DNA of 64,000 nucleotides from Azospirillum cavernae (GTDB lineage: Bacteria; Pseudomonadota; Alphaproteobacteria; Azospirillales; Azospirillaceae), in the NCBI RefSeq assembly GCF_003590795.1, contig NZ_QYUL01000001.1, positions 1,505,001 through 1,569,000 of the forward strand, in the 5' to 3' direction. Of the stretch, positions 7,411-18,705 are shown piece after piece. Below the pieces are notes generated by a model, which saw only the letters and a list, made by a program, of their open reading frames with translations, searched no databases and was not told where the DNA came from. Numbering within the stretch: the stretch's first letter is position 1; each line of letters starts with the position of its first letter. A program made the translations under genes and the position numbers.

Positions 7411-8979
7411 TTACTCGGCGGCCAGCGCCTCAGCCCCAACCGGCGGAGTCCAGCGCAGGATCGGTTTGCGGGCCGCCGCCGTTTCGTCCAGGCGGCGGCG
7501 CGGCGTCAGACGCGGCGCGCCCTGGAAATAGGCGACGTCGCCGCCCTTGGCCCGTTCCGCCAACGCGCGCAGCGCGTCGATGAACTGGTCCAGGCTGGCC
7601 TTGCTTTCGGTTTCCGTCGGCTCGATCAACAGAGCGCCATGGACGACCAGCGGGAAATACATGGTCATCGGGTGGAAGCCCTCGTCGATCAACGCCTTGG
7701 CGATGTCGAGCGTGGTGACGCCGGTGCCCTTCAGGAAACGGTCGTCGAACAGGCATTCGTGCATGCACGGCCCCTCGAACGACGCGGTCATCACGTCTTC
7801 CAGGCGGGCCATCACATAGTTGGCGTTCAGCACCGCGTCGCCCGACGCCTGCCACAGCCCATCGGCGCCGTGGCTGAGCATGTAGGACAGGGCGCGGGTG
7901 AACATGCCCATCTGGCCATGGAACGCCTTCATCCGGCCAAAGGCCGGGCCGTCCTCGGCGTTTTCAACCAGATCGAAACCGTCAACCCCATGGGTGACGT
8001 AGGGAACCGGCACATAGGGGGCCAGCGCCTCGGAAAACACCACCGGACCCGACCCCGGACCACCGCCGCCATGCGGGGTGGAGAAGGTCTTGTGCAGGTT
8101 GATGTGCATGGCGTCGACGCCAAGATCGGCCGGGCGAACCCGCCCGACGATGGCGTTGAAGTTGGCGCCGTCGCAGTAGAAATAGGCGCCCGCCGCGTGC
8201 ACCGCCTCGCCAATCGCGATGATGTCGCGCTCGAACAGGCCGCAGGTGTTCGGGTTGGTCAGCATCAGACCGGCGACGTCCGGCCCCAGCTTCGCCTTCA
8301 AGGCGTCGAGATCGACGCGGCCATCGGCGGTCGCCGGGATCGATTCCACCGCGTAGCCGCAGGCGGCGGCGGTCGCCGGGTTGGTGCCATGGGCGCTTTC
8401 CGGCACCAGGATCTTGGTGCGGGCCGTGTCGCCCTTGGCCTCATGCGCGGAGCGGATCGCCATGATGCCGCACATCTCGCCATGGGCGCCCGCCGCCGGG
8501 GCCAGCGTCACCGCCGCCATGCCGGTCAGGGTCTTCAGCCAATGGGCCAGCGAATCCATCAGCTCCAGCGCGCCCTGCACGGTGCTGAGCGGCTGGAGCG
8601 GGTGAACGTCGGCGAAGCCGGGCAGCCGCGCCATCTTCTCGTTCAGGCGCGGGTTGTGCTTCATCGTGCAAGAGCCGAGCGGGTACAGGCCGCTGTCGAT
8701 GGCGTAGTTCTTTTGCGACAGGCGGGTGTAGTGGCGGACCACCTGCGGCTCGGCCAGACCGGGCAGACCAACCTTGGCGCGCGGCTTCACCCCGCCCAGG
8801 CGCGCGGCCACCTTGGGAACGTCCGGCAGATCGACGCCGCAGCGTCCGGCGGCGTCCTGTTCAAAAATCAGCGGCTCTTCGATCTGAAGGCCACGGTTGC
8901 CGGTGAAAGTGCCGGTCACGGCGTCGGCGACGCCCGCCGCCGGAATGGCCGAGGGGCGGCCCTGGGAATTCATGCTCAT
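7411..8979 (-). CDS. gcvPB: Glycine dehydrogenase (decarboxylating), subunit 2
   Basis: A 522-residue PLP enzyme, the C-terminal half of P-protein in organisms with a split enzyme. The PLP lysine fits K297 in [16 protein letters not shown]. It decarboxylates glycine together with GcvPA and passes the aminomethyl group to the lipoyl arm of GcvH; cytoplasmic. Its ATG at 8979 overlaps the TGA of gcvPA by 4 bases (ATGA), so translation is probably coupled and the subunits are made in equal amounts. It is the last gene of the operon, before a strong terminator. Length is normal for the family. Confidence 0.96.
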   Translation of the reverse strand: MSMNSQGRPSAIPAAGVADAVTGTFTGNRGLQIEEPLIFEQDAAGRCGVDLPDVPKVAARLGGVKPRAKVGLPGLAEPQVVRHYTRLSQKNYAIDSGLYPLGSCTMKHNPRLNEKMARLPGFADVHPLQPLSTVQGALELMDSLAHWLKTLTGMAAVTLAPAAGAHGEMCGIMAIRSAHEAKGDTARTKILVPESAHGTNPATAAACGYAVESIPATADGRVDLDALKAKLGPDVAGLMLTNPNTCGLFERDIIAIGEAVHAAGAYFYCDGANFNAIVGRVRPADLGVDAMHINLHKTFSTPHGGGGPGSGPVVFSEALAPYVPVPYVTHGVDGFDLVENAEDGPAFGRMKAFHGQMGMFTRALSYMLSHGADGLWQASGDAVLNANYVMARLEDVMTASFEGPCMHECLFDDRFLKGTGVTTLDIAKALIDEGFHPMTMYFPLVVHGALLIEPTETESKASLDQFIDALRALAERAKGGDVAYFQGAPRLTPRRRLDETAAARKPILRWTPPVGAEALAAE

Positions 8980-10319
8980 GACAGAACCTCAGCAAGCGCC
9001 GTGGCGAAGGCGTCCATGTCGGACTCGGTGTTGGTCTCGGTGACGGCGACCAGCAGCAAATCATCCATCGCGCCCGGATACAGGCGCGACACCGGCACGC
9101 CGCCCAGAATGCGGCGTTCGGCCAGCGCTTCCACCACCGCCGTGGCGGATTTCGGCAGCTTGACGGTGAATTCGTTGAAAAAGCCGTCGTTGACGATTTC
9201 GACGCCGGGCACCGCCGCCAGCTTGTCGGCCAGTTGCACCGCCTTGGCGTGGTTCAGTTGCGCCAACTGGGTGATCCCGGCCTCGCCCAACAGGCTGACA
9301 TGGATCGAGAAGGCCAGCGCGCACAGACCGGCGTTGGTGCAGATGTTCGAGGTCGCCTTTTCGCGGCGGATGTGCTGCTCGCGGGTCGAGAGGGTCAGCA
9401 CGAAGCCGCGACGACCATCGGCGTCCAATGTCTCGCCGCACAAGCGGCCCGGCATCTGGCGGACATATTTGTCCTTCACCGCGAACAGCCCGACATAGGG
9501 GCCGCCGAAATTCAGCGCGTTGCCGAAGGACTGGCCTTCCGCCGCGACGATGTCGGCCCCCATCTCGCCCGGCGGGGTGAGCAGGCCGAGCGAAAGCGCC
9601 TCCGTCACCACGACGATCAGCAGCGCGCCCTTGGCCTGGCAGACCTTGGCCAGATCGGAATAATCGCGGATTTGACCGAAGACGCTGGGATTCTGCACCA
9701 CGACGCAAGAGGTCTTGTCATCGACCTGCGCGGCCAGATCCTCGACTCCGGTCGGATCGGCGGGCAGCGCCACGGCGTCGAAGCCGATGAAACGGGCGTC
9801 GGTCGTCGTGGTGTCGCGGTAATGCGGGTGCAGGCCACCCGACAGAACGGCCTTTTTCCGCCGCGTCACCCGGTTGGCCATGATGACGGCCTCGGCGCAG
9901 GCGGTCGCGCCGTCATACATCGAGGCGTTGGCGACATCCATGCCGGTCAGCAGGGAGACTTGCGTCTGGAACTCGAAAAGAACCTGCAAGGTGCCCTGGC
10001 TCACCTCCGGCTGATAGGGGGTGTAGGCGGTCAGGAACTCGCCGCGCTGGACCATGTGGTCCACCGTCGCCGGGACATGGTGGCGGTAGGCGCCGGCGCC
10101 CAGAAAGCTGGGGACCGATCCTGCGGCGAGATTCTTCGCCGCCATCGCGCCCAAATGACGCTCGACCTCAAGCTCGCCCATATGGTTGGACAGGCCCCCG
10201 ATCGGGCCGGACAGGCGGGCCGCTTCGGGAACATCGCGGAACAGATCGTTCACCGACGCCGCGCGGGTGGCCGCCAGCATGGACTGCCGGTCGGCCTCGG
10301 TCAGGGGCAAGTACCGCAT
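8976..10319 (-). CDS. gcvPA: Glycine dehydrogenase (decarboxylating), subunit 1
   Basis: A 447-residue protein, the N-terminal half of P-protein, normal length for the split form. The opening [15 protein letters not shown] and the segment [14 protein letters not shown] with [10 protein letters not shown] are typical of the subunit. It forms a heterotetramer with GcvPB in the glycine cleavage system. It begins a single base after the gcvH stop and overlaps gcvPB by ATGA. Confidence 0.96.
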   Translation of the reverse strand: MRYLPLTEADRQSMLAATRAASVNDLFRDVPEAARLSGPIGGLSNHMGELEVERHLGAMAAKNLAAGSVPSFLGAGAYRHHVPATVDHMVQRGEFLTAYTPYQPEVSQGTLQVLFEFQTQVSLLTGMDVANASMYDGATACAEAVIMANRVTRRKKAVLSGGLHPHYRDTTTTDARFIGFDAVALPADPTGVEDLAAQVDDKTSCVVVQNPSVFGQIRDYSDLAKVCQAKGALLIVVVTEALSLGLLTPPGEMGADIVAAEGQSFGNALNFGGPYVGLFAVKDKYVRQMPGRLCGETLDADGRRGFVLTLSTREQHIRREKATSNICTNAGLCALAFSIHVSLLGEAGITQLAQLNHAKAVQLADKLAAVPGVEIVNDGFFNEFTVKLPKSATAVVEALAERRILGGVPVSRLYPGAMDDLLLVAVTETNTESDMDAFATALAEVLS

Positions 10320-10320
10320 G

Positions 10321-10695
10321 TTAGTGGGATTCCTCCACGAAGGCCGCGTAGGCGGCTTCGTCCATCAGCGCGTCAAGCTGCGACGGATCGCTGAGCGTGA
10401 CCTTGAAAAACCAGCCGTCACTTTCCGGCGCGTTGTTGGCGAGCGACGGGTCATCGACCAGCGCCTGGTTGGCCTCGATCACCGTGCCGGAGACCGGGCA
10501 ATAGACGTCGCTGGCGGCCTTGACCGACTCGACGACGGCGGCTTCCTTGCCCTGCTCCAGAACGCGGCCCGCCTCGGGCAGTTCGACGAACACGACGTCG
10601 CCCAACTGGCTCTGGGCGAAGTTGCTGATGCCGATGGTGCCGACGTCACCCTCGACGCGCACCCATTCATGATCCTTGGTGTATTTCACGGTCAT
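10321..10695 (-). CDS. gcvH: Glycine cleavage system H protein
   Basis: A 124-residue lipoyl-carrier protein. The lipoylated lysine is K59 in [12 protein letters not shown]. It shuttles the aminomethyl intermediate between P, T and L proteins. The ATG at 10695 is preceded by AGGGGAT. The frame stays open far upstream, but the family N-terminus ([12 protein letters not shown]) fixes the start. It lies between gcvT and gcvPA in the operon. Confidence 0.97.
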   Translation of the reverse strand: MTVKYTKDHEWVRVEGDVGTIGISNFAQSQLGDVVFVELPEAGRVLEQGKEAAVVESVKAASDVYCPVSGTVIEANQALVDDPSLANNAPESDGWFFKVTLSDPSQLDALMDEAAYAAFVEESH

Positions 10696-10757
10696 GCTGA
10701 TCCCCTGTTCAAAGCGGAATTTTTGAATGGCGAAACTTGGACGGAAACCGGAAGCGG

Positions 10758-11900
10758 TCAGCCCCGGTAATAGCGCTGGGCCACGAAGGGCAGCGCGGCG
10801 ACGCGGGCGGGCAGCGGCTTGCCGCGCACCATCAGGGTGACGGGCGTGCCGATGGCCGAATGCGCGCGGTCGACATAGCCCATGGCGACCGGCGTCCCGG
10901 CGGTCGGGCCGAATCCGCCGCTGGTGATCTCGCCGATCTTGGCGCCGTTGGCGTCGAGAATGTCGGTGTGCTCGCGGGCCGGTTGACGACCGTCCGGCTG
11001 AATGCCGACGCGGCGGCGCGACGCGCCGTCGGCCAATTGCTGGACGATGACGGCGTGACCGGGGAAACCACCCTCGGCGCGGCGGCGCTTCGGCAAGGTC
11101 CATTCCAGCGCGCCATCGACCGGCGTCGTGGTGGTGTCGATGTCGTGGCCGTAGAGGCAGAGGCCCGCCTCCAGCCGCAGCGAGTCGCGGGCGCCAAGGC
11201 CAATCGCCTCGACCTCCGATTCCGCCAGCAGGGCGCGGGCGATGGCCTCGGCGTCGGCGTTGGCGCAAGAGATCTCGTAGCCGTCCTCGCCGGTGTAGCC
11301 CGAACGGGTCAGCGTCACCGGCAGGCCGTTGAAGACGCCGGTCAGGCAGCTCATGAACTTCATGGTCGCGGCCTCAGGCACGAAACGGGCCATCACCTCG
11401 GCGGCCAGCGGCCCTTGCAGGGCGAGCAGGGCCAGATCATCGAGATGTTCGACCTCGACCAAACCGGCCAGCTTGGCGCGCATGTGGGCGATGTCCTGCT
11501 CCTTGCAGGCGGCGTTGACCACCAGGAACAGGTGATCGCCCGCGTTTGTCACCATCAGATCGTCGAGGATGCCGCCCTGCTCGTTCAGGAACAGCGTGTA
11601 GCGGGTGCGGCCCAGCGCCAACCCCGTGATGTCGCCGGGAACCAGAGTCTCCAGCGCCGCCGCCGGATCGGTCCCAGTCGAACCCATCGGCTTCAAGCGC
11701 ACCTGCCCCATGTGGGAGACGTCGAACAGACCGGCCTTTTCGCGGGTGTGCTGGTGCTCCTTCAGGATGCCCAGCGGGTATTGCACCGGCATGTCATACC
11801 CGGCGAACGGCACCATGCGGGCGCCCAGTTCGACGTGCAGCGCGTGCAACGGGGTGGTTTTGACGGTCTCGGCGGCTTCGGTCACGCTGTCTTGGCTCAC
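10758..11900 (-). CDS. gcvT: Aminomethyltransferase (glycine cleavage T protein)
   Basis: A 380-residue tetrahydrofolate-dependent enzyme that releases ammonia and forms 5,10-methylene-THF from the H-protein intermediate. Family signatures include [12 protein letters not shown] near residue 57 and [11 protein letters not shown] near 195 (folate-binding). The start is GTG at 11900 with GGAGAG just upstream; this gives the usual N-terminus with [29 protein letters not shown] sequence. First gene of the operon, downstream of the glycine riboswitch. Confidence 0.95.
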   Translation of the reverse strand: MSQDSVTEAAETVKTTPLHALHVELGARMVPFAGYDMPVQYPLGILKEHQHTREKAGLFDVSHMGQVRLKPMGSTGTDPAAALETLVPGDITGLALGRTRYTLFLNEQGGILDDLMVTNAGDHLFLVVNAACKEQDIAHMRAKLAGLVEVEHLDDLALLALQGPLAAEVMARFVPEAATMKFMSCLTGVFNGLPVTLTRSGYTGEDGYEISCANADAEAIARALLAESEVEAIGLGARDSLRLEAGLCLYGHDIDTTTTPVDGALEWTLPKRRRAEGGFPGHAVIVQQLADGASRRRVGIQPDGRQPAREHTDILDANGAKIGEITSGGFGPTAGTPVAMGYVDRAHSAIGTPVTLMVRGKPLPARVAALPFVAQRYYRG

Positions 11901-11939
11901 GCTGGCTCTCCGGCATAGGGAACGCGCCCGCGCCGAGAG

Positions 11940-12182
11940 TTCGGCGCGAGAGTTTGCCCCCTCTGTCTTGGACCTGAGAGATTCACCAGCCGACGGCGGA
12001 GCCTGTCGGACTGGTTTACTCCTTCGGTGAGCCGCCGCGCCTGCGCGCCGCGTCTGCTTTCCAGAGTTGCCTTATCCCCTTGCGGTCCTTGCTGCCTGAG
12101 AGTTTCCGGGGGCGGTTGCTCCTTCGGCGCCACCGTCGGCCCGCCTTGGTGAAAGCGGCATCAACGGCGATCTCTCCCGCGA
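11940..12182 (-). promoter_or_regulatory. Tandem glycine riboswitch controlling the gcv operon
   Basis: Read on the minus strand there are two consecutive glycine aptamers. The first (about 12182-12060) has GGGAGAG, GCCGAAGGAGCAA, AACTCTCAGGCA, GGACCG and CTCTGGA in the right order. The second (about 12035-11948) has CCGAAGGAGTAAA, ATCTCTCAGGTCC and GACAGAGG. A 7-base-pair hairpin, GCGCCGA-ACTC-TCGGCGC, lies between aptamer 2 and the gcvT start (11930-11947) and may be part of the expression platform; it lacks a U tract, so control of translation or of an alternative fold is more likely than simple termination. Known riboswitches of this kind turn on gcv genes when glycine is abundant. Confidence 0.93.
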
Positions 12183-12205
12183 GGGATCATCAGCGTGTCG
12201 CCCGC

Positions 12206-12234
12206 ACACTGTCGCGGACAGGCATGTTTGTCAA
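12206..12234 (-). promoter_or_regulatory. Candidate promoter of the gcv operon
   Basis: On the minus strand a perfect TTGACA (12234-12229) is followed after 17 bases by CAGTGT (12211-12206), which keeps the key A2 and T6 of a -10 box. Transcription would begin near 12198, just before the first aptamer. Confidence 0.45.
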
Positions 12235-12270
12235 TCGGGGGATCAGAGGCGCGTAGAAAACGCACAGGCC

Positions 12271-12300
12271 TTCACATTCCTATTTTTAGGAATTTTATCT
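12271..12300 (+). promoter_or_regulatory. Candidate promoter with palindromic spacer upstream of the C1q-like gene
   Basis: TTCACA (12271-12276) and TTTATC (12294-12299) are 17 bases apart. The spacer contains a perfect inverted repeat, ATTCCTA (12276-12282) and TAGGAAT (12287-12293), which could be an operator. It lies about 105 bases upstream of the start codon. Confidence 0.3.
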
Positions 12301-12404
12301 TTACAATGGGACCAGGAGGGCTAATCCTTCGACCGCGCGCTTCAAACGGCTGGCCAGCCACCTCCTCCACGCGCATCGACCAATTTTTTGAACGGAGCGT
12401 CTCC

Positions 12405-13238
12405 ATGGCTGTCCAGACTTTCAACCCGACCGACCTGTCGCAATCCGCCACGAATTGGGCCGTGGCCCAGCGCATCGTCGGCCCCTTCGCCCCGCACGCC
12501 CAGGTCACGCCGAATCTGACGCTGGCGCTCGATCCCGGCTTTCTGCTGAGCGGCACGACCCTGACCGAAGTCAACGCGCAGAATGTCGGCCCCTTCGCCC
12601 CGCCCTCGTCGGGCTTCCGCATCGACCGTGTGGTGATCGACCGTTCGACCGGCGCCGCGTCCATCGTCACCGGCGCCGCCAACAGCCTGACGCCGCCCGC
12701 CATTCCCTCGGGCAAACTGCCGGTCGCCCGCGTCCTGCTTCAGGCAACGACCGACGCGATCACCAACGCGGTGATCGTGGATGAGCGGGCGTTGAGCGAT
12801 CTGACGCCACCACTCACCAACCCTGTGATCTGCCGAGCCTATTTGGGAGCCAATCAGACGATACCCGTGTCCTCGGGCTGGACCAAGATCAACATCGCCA
12901 ACATCGACTTCAACATCGGCAATGGCTACGACACGGTCAACAAATGGTTTTTGCCCAACCTTGCGGGCTACTACCAAATCAACGCCAGCTTGGCCTATGC
13001 GTCGGTCCCCGCCGGGGGCATCATCCAGACCGAAATCTTCAAAAACGGCAACCGGAACTCGGCAGCGGTTTCGCAAGCCGCAACCACCGGAACTCTCGCC
13101 TCGGGTCTGTCCGACATTGTCTATCTCAATGGCACTAGCGACTACGTCGATGTCCGCACGCTTCAAACCACGAACCAAGCCCTAACGCTTTTCGGCCAAA
13201 GCCTCGCTTCCTGGTTCTCGGCGAGCAAGGTCGGCTGA
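12405..13238 (+). CDS. Phage tail-fibre-type protein with C-terminal C1q-like domain
   Basis: A 277-residue protein with no signal peptide. The N-terminal half contains two similar segments, IVGPFAPHA near residue 24 and NVGPFAPPS near residue 61, and a beta-rich region (FRIDRVVIDRSTGAA). The C-terminal 135 residues have the jelly-roll pattern of C1q/TNF-like trimerising domains (GWTKINIANIDFN, then GYYQINASLAY and later LFGQSLASWF), as in tips of phage tail fibres and some surface proteins. ATG at 12405 follows GGAG with 8-base spacing. No other phage structural gene is nearby, so it may be a prophage remnant or a domesticated adhesin. It ends at a strong terminator. Confidence 0.65.
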   Translation: MAVQTFNPTDLSQSATNWAVAQRIVGPFAPHAQVTPNLTLALDPGFLLSGTTLTEVNAQNVGPFAPPSSGFRIDRVVIDRSTGAASIVTGAANSLTPPAIPSGKLPVARVLLQATTDAITNAVIVDERALSDLTPPLTNPVICRAYLGANQTIPVSSGWTKINIANIDFNIGNGYDTVNKWFLPNLAGYYQINASLAYASVPAGGIIQTEIFKNGNRNSAAVSQAATTGTLASGLSDIVYLNGTSDYVDVRTLQTTNQALTLFGQSLASWFSASKVG

Positions 13239-13243
13239 CAATC

Positions 13244-13276
13244 GAAAAGGGGCGTCCCGACCCGGACGCCCCTTTT
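13244..13276. terminator. Bidirectional terminator after the C1q-like gene
   Basis: AAAAGGGGCGTCC (13244... to 13257) pairs perfectly with GGACGCCCCTTTT after a 6-base loop. It belongs to the duplicated segment described as a repeat, so it may have arrived with the CDGSH 3' end. Confidence 0.88.
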
Positions 13277-13337
13277 CACATCACAAATCCAAATGGCTGC
13301 CGTCGCAAAAGGGCGGCTTCTTGGTCGCCTTGCAGCC
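13246..13337. repeat. Direct repeat copy 1 (terminator plus 3' end of CDGSH gene)
   Basis: These 92 bases match 14060-14154 in the same orientation with two substitutions in the C/T run and one 3-base gap. The match ends sharply at TGCAGCC (13337 and 14154). The two copies bracket the lipoprotein gene. Confidence 0.92.
13276..13337 (-). pseudogene. 3' fragment of a CDGSH iron-sulfur protein gene
   Basis: On the minus strand this encodes GCKATKKPPFCDGSHLDL and a stop, identical to the last residues of the intact gene at 14095-14337 except that the final lysine is missing. No start or first cluster motif is present, so it is a non-functional tail left by a duplication. Confidence 0.88.
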
Positions 13338-13354
13338 ATAAAAGCCCGTCAAGA

Positions 13355-13897
13355 TCACATCTGCCCTAAGATCTCTTGTGACTTCGTCCGATAATCCGCC
13401 TCCGTGATAAGCTTTTTTGCCTTCAATGACGCCAAATCCTTCAAGCGGGCTTCTGCCTCATCGCGACCAAGACGATTCGCCTGTGGCGGAACCGCAACGA
13501 TTGGTCCCGGTTGAGACGGTGGCGACAAAGAAACCACGACCGTTGACGGATAGGTGTAGGCCGCCCCTGACCCCATATCGACCGCCGCCCCAATAATGCC
13601 GCCAGCAATAATATTGCCGAACGCCGCGCCCGCCGTGGCCGATTGAACGGATGCCGCGCCCTTTGATCCATCCGCATGCTCACAAGACACGGCCAAATCG
13701 CCATAGGCCTTGGTGACAGTGGTTGAACCGGGAGTTTTTGGAATGGACCAACTCCCTTTCTCATTGATGAGCTTGCACTCGGCGCCGTCCTTTGGCGGAG
13801 TGTTCACAGCCACGGCCTGTGTTGTGCCAGCGGTTATCGACGCGCATCCGCCCAACGACAGCCCAGACACAACCAAAGCTGCGAAAATTCCCTTCAT
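13355..13897 (-). CDS. Lipoprotein with C-terminal SHOCT-like segment
   Basis: A 180-residue protein with a lipoprotein signal peptide, MKGIFAALVVSGLSLGGC, and lipobox LGGC with the lipidated residue at Cys18. A glycine/alanine-rich hydrophobic stretch (AAFGNIIAGGIIGAAVDMG) lies in the middle. The C-terminal 30 residues, DLASLKAKKLITEADY onward, match the short SHOCT-type oligomerisation module. It is expected in the periplasm, anchored to a membrane. The start at 13897 is chosen over upstream in-frame codons because it gives a proper signal peptide and follows GGGAG. The gene lies between two direct repeats, so it looks inserted. Confidence 0.75.
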   Translation of the reverse strand: MKGIFAALVVSGLSLGGCASITAGTTQAVAVNTPPKDGAECKLINEKGSWSIPKTPGSTTVTKAYGDLAVSCEHADGSKGAASVQSATAGAAFGNIIAGGIIGAAVDMGSGAAYTYPSTVVVSLSPPSQPGPIVAVPPQANRLGRDEAEARLKDLASLKAKKLITEADYRTKSQEILGQM

Positions 13898-14059
13898 GAA
13901 TCCCACTCCCGTCAATGAAAAAGATTGAATTGCACGAAAAGGCGACGGCCTAATACGCTCAACACAACCCAGCATAACAGGATGTGAAGCACCCAGAATA
14001 TGGATAACCTTAAATTTTAAGAGTGATTTAGTCGCAGGCCAGCGCACGGGCTGGCTAAG

Positions 14060-14091
14060 AAAGGGGCGTCCCGACCCGGACGCCCCCCTTC
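14060..14091 (-). terminator. Terminator of the CDGSH gene
   Basis: On the minus strand GGGGCGTCC pairs with GGACGCCCC and is followed by TTTC. The T tract is weaker than in copy 1. Confidence 0.65.
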
Positions 14092-14154
14092 ACATCACTT
14101 CAAATCCAAATGGCTGCCGTCGCAAAAGGGCGGCTTCTTGGTCGCCTTGCAGCC
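14060..14154. repeat. Direct repeat copy 2 (within the intact CDGSH locus)
   Basis: This 95-base segment is the probable parent of copy 1 at 13246-13337. It covers the terminator hairpin (GGGGCGTCC with GGACGCCCC) and the last 20 codons of the intact CDGSH gene. Confidence 0.92.
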
Positions 14155-14337
14155 GCAGAAGCGCGCCTTCATCGTCGTGGCCGGGGCGAACTTCATCGGT
14201 TCGAAGCCGGTTCCGGCGTGGCTGCCGTCGCAAAAGGGCTGCTTGGCGCTCTTGCCGCAGCGGCACCAGTAATAGGTTTTGCCAGCCTCCATCTCGACGG
14301 TGAAGGGTTCCTTGGCGGCGACGACGGGCTGGACCAT
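14095..14337 (-). CDS. CDGSH-type iron-sulfur protein with two cluster motifs
   Basis: An 80-residue protein with two complete CDGSH-type [2Fe-2S] sites, each with three Cys and one His: C25, C27, C36, H40 (WCRCGKSAKQPFCDGSH) and C61, C63, C72, H76. Two-motif forms are common in bacteria and are thought to take part in electron transfer or cluster/redox sensing; the partner is unknown. There is no signal peptide, so it is cytoplasmic. The gene stands alone, and its 3' end has been duplicated 800 bases away. Confidence 0.93.
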   Translation of the reverse strand: MVQPVVAAKEPFTVEMEAGKTYYWCRCGKSAKQPFCDGSHAGTGFEPMKFAPATTMKARFCGCKATKKPPFCDGSHLDLK

Positions 14338-14393
14338 TCAACACTCCCTTGGCGGTTGGCTACGGGTGGTTGGCGAAAAGCGAAAAACGGCGG

Positions 14394-15005
14394 TCAGCGT
14401 TTCAACTGGGCGCGGTTGAAGGCCAATTGTTCGGGCGTCAACTGGAAACCCAGATAGACCTTCCAATCCTTGGCGTTGGCGTCCTTGGGCAGAGGAATCT
14501 TCGGCGCCAGCTCTTCCTTGCTGCCCGCGCGCGGCTGACCGGCGGGGAAGGTCACGTCGGTGTCGAAATACACCTTGGAGACGATGCTGTCGTCCGGCTT
14601 GGCCAGGGCGACGAAATACTGGTACTTGGCGATGTCGCTCTTCATCGCCGGGCCGCGCTCGGCGATCAGGAAGACGTTGACGTTCACCGTCACGCCGGTG
14701 CTGGTGTATTCGCAGTTGCCCGAAAAATCGGCCAGCGCCGCGCGCGATTCCAGATCGGTCAGGTCGCGCCCGCCGGGGCGCAGCACCGTCACCTCCGACA
14801 AATCGCGGATGATGGAGACCTTCGGGCAGGCGAGCAGCGCCTCCGCCGGGTCTTTCGGCCCCAACCCCATGCCGGAGCAGGCGGACAGGCCAACGGCGGC
14901 GGTCGCCAAAACGACCAACGCGCGCAGGCTTTTCCGGGCCGGGCTTTTCAGGGCCAGGCTTTTCAGGGAGGGGGTCGCTGTATTAGGGTCGCGGCGGCGG
15001 TCCAT
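14394..15005 (-). CDS. Hypothetical lipoprotein
   Basis: A 203-residue protein. A basic N-terminus with a repeat-like SLKSLALKSPARKSL leads into a hydrophobic segment and a lipobox, GLSAC, with Cys43, so it should be membrane-anchored and periplasmic. The mature part has a conserved-looking beta-rich region (RDLSEVTVLRPGGRDLTD, then NCEYTSTGVTVNVNVFLIAERGP). Similar lipoproteins are widespread in alphaproteobacteria without known function. The start at 15005 is uncertain because the ribosome site is weak. It is divergent from ispH. Confidence 0.75.
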   Translation of the reverse strand: MDRRRDPNTATPSLKSLALKSPARKSLRALVVLATAAVGLSACSGMGLGPKDPAEALLACPKVSIIRDLSEVTVLRPGGRDLTDLESRAALADFSGNCEYTSTGVTVNVNVFLIAERGPAMKSDIAKYQYFVALAKPDDSIVSKVYFDTDVTFPAGQPRAGSKEELAPKIPLPKDANAKDWKVYLGFQLTPEQLAFNRAQLKR

Positions 15006-15134
15006 CGGTTCGGCCTGATCGGTTGGATCGAAAGAGTGTGGTTTTGACTTTAGAGATCCCGCGCAACCGGCACAAGGCCATGCGACGGCTTTGTTTCTTG
15101 TGACAGTTTTTGCAACGGCGGCCCCGAGAGCGAC

Positions 15135-16100
15135 ATGACCAACCCAGCATCCCTGACGATCCTTCTCGCCGCCCCGCGCGGCTTCTGCGCCGGCGTGGAC
15201 CGGGCGATCCAGATCGTCGAAACGGCGCTGGACCGTTACGGCCCGCCCGTCTATGTGCGGCACGAGATCGTGCACAACCGCTTCGTCGTCGAAAGCCTGG
15301 AAGCCAAGGGCGCCGTGTTCGTCGATGAATTGTCGGAGGTGCCGGACGGCGTGCCGGTGGTGTTTTCCGCCCATGGCGTGCCGAAATCGGTGCCGCAGGC
15401 GGCGGAGGCGCGCGGCCTGTTCTATCTCGACGCCACCTGTCCGCTGGTCAGCAAGGTCCACCGCGAGGCCGAACGCCATTTCAACGACGGCCGCCAGATC
15501 GTGCTGATCGGCCACGCCGGACACCCGGAGGTGATCGGCACCATGGGGCAATTGCCCGACGGCGCGGTGGTCCTGGTGGAAACCGTCGCCGACGTGGCGA
15601 CGCTGACGGTGGCCGACCCGGACAATCTGGCCTTCGCCACGCAAACCACCCTGTCGGTGGACGAAACAGCGGACATTCTGGCCGCGCTCCAGGCCCGCTT
15701 TCCGGCCATCGCCGGGCCGAAGAAGGAAGACATCTGTTACGCCACCACCAACCGCCAAGCGGCGGTGAAGGCCATCGCGCCCAAGGTGGACGCGCTGCTG
15801 GTGCTGGGCGCGCCGAACTCGTCCAACTCCAAACGGCTGGTCGAGGTGGCGAAGACCCACGGCTGCCCGGCGGCGCAACTGGTGCAGCGGGCCAGCGACA
15901 TTGATTGGGCGGCGTTGGACGGCATCCGCCGCCTGGGCATCACGGCGGGCGCCTCAGCCCCGGAAATCCTGGTCGAGGAGGTCATCGACGCCGCCCGCGC
16001 GCGGTTCGACGTGACGGTGGAAGAGCTGCGCACGGCGACGGAAAACGTCGTCTTCAAGCTGCCCAAGGCGTTGATCGAGGACATGTCCGGGCAGGAGTGA
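15135..16100 (+). CDS. ispH: 4-hydroxy-3-methylbut-2-enyl diphosphate reductase
   Basis: A 321-residue iron-sulfur enzyme that makes IPP and DMAPP in the last step of the MEP pathway. The three cluster cysteines are C18 (RGFCAGV), C102 (DATCPLV) and C201 (DICYATTN). SAHGVP and the GHAGHPE motif hold the conserved histidines, and the SSNS motif appears in [11 protein letters not shown]. Length is normal. ATG at 15135 follows GAGAG. Confidence 0.97.
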   Translation: MTNPASLTILLAAPRGFCAGVDRAIQIVETALDRYGPPVYVRHEIVHNRFVVESLEAKGAVFVDELSEVPDGVPVVFSAHGVPKSVPQAAEARGLFYLDATCPLVSKVHREAERHFNDGRQIVLIGHAGHPEVIGTMGQLPDGAVVLVETVADVATLTVADPDNLAFATQTTLSVDETADILAALQARFPAIAGPKKEDICYATTNRQAAVKAIAPKVDALLVLGAPNSSNSKRLVEVAKTHGCPAAQLVQRASDIDWAALDGIRRLGITAGASAPEILVEEVIDAARARFDVTVEELRTATENVVFKLPKALIEDMSGQE

Positions 16101-16120
16101 GCGGCGGCTCTCTTAAAACC

Positions 16121-16235
16121 GGCCCCCTCCCCAACCCTCCCCCGCGCGGGCGCGGGAGAGGGAGCCAGCGCCTGATTGCCCTCCACCGCCGCAGGCGGGG
16201 GAGGGAGGGACCCGCGAAGCGGGAGGGAGGGGGCC
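16121..16235. repeat. GC-rich palindromic intergenic repeat (REP-like)
   Basis: The element begins GGCCCCCTCCC and ends GGGAGGGAGGGGGCC, an imperfect inverted repeat around two inner GC-rich hairpins (CCCGCGCGGGCGCGGG and CCCGCGAAGCGGG). Such elements are common between converging genes in GC-rich alphaproteobacteria. Here it fills the space between the ispH and uvrB stops and may act as a transcription terminator. Confidence 0.7.
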
Positions 16236-16249
16236 ACGCCCCTGCAATC

Positions 16250-18705
<2,456 letters not shown>

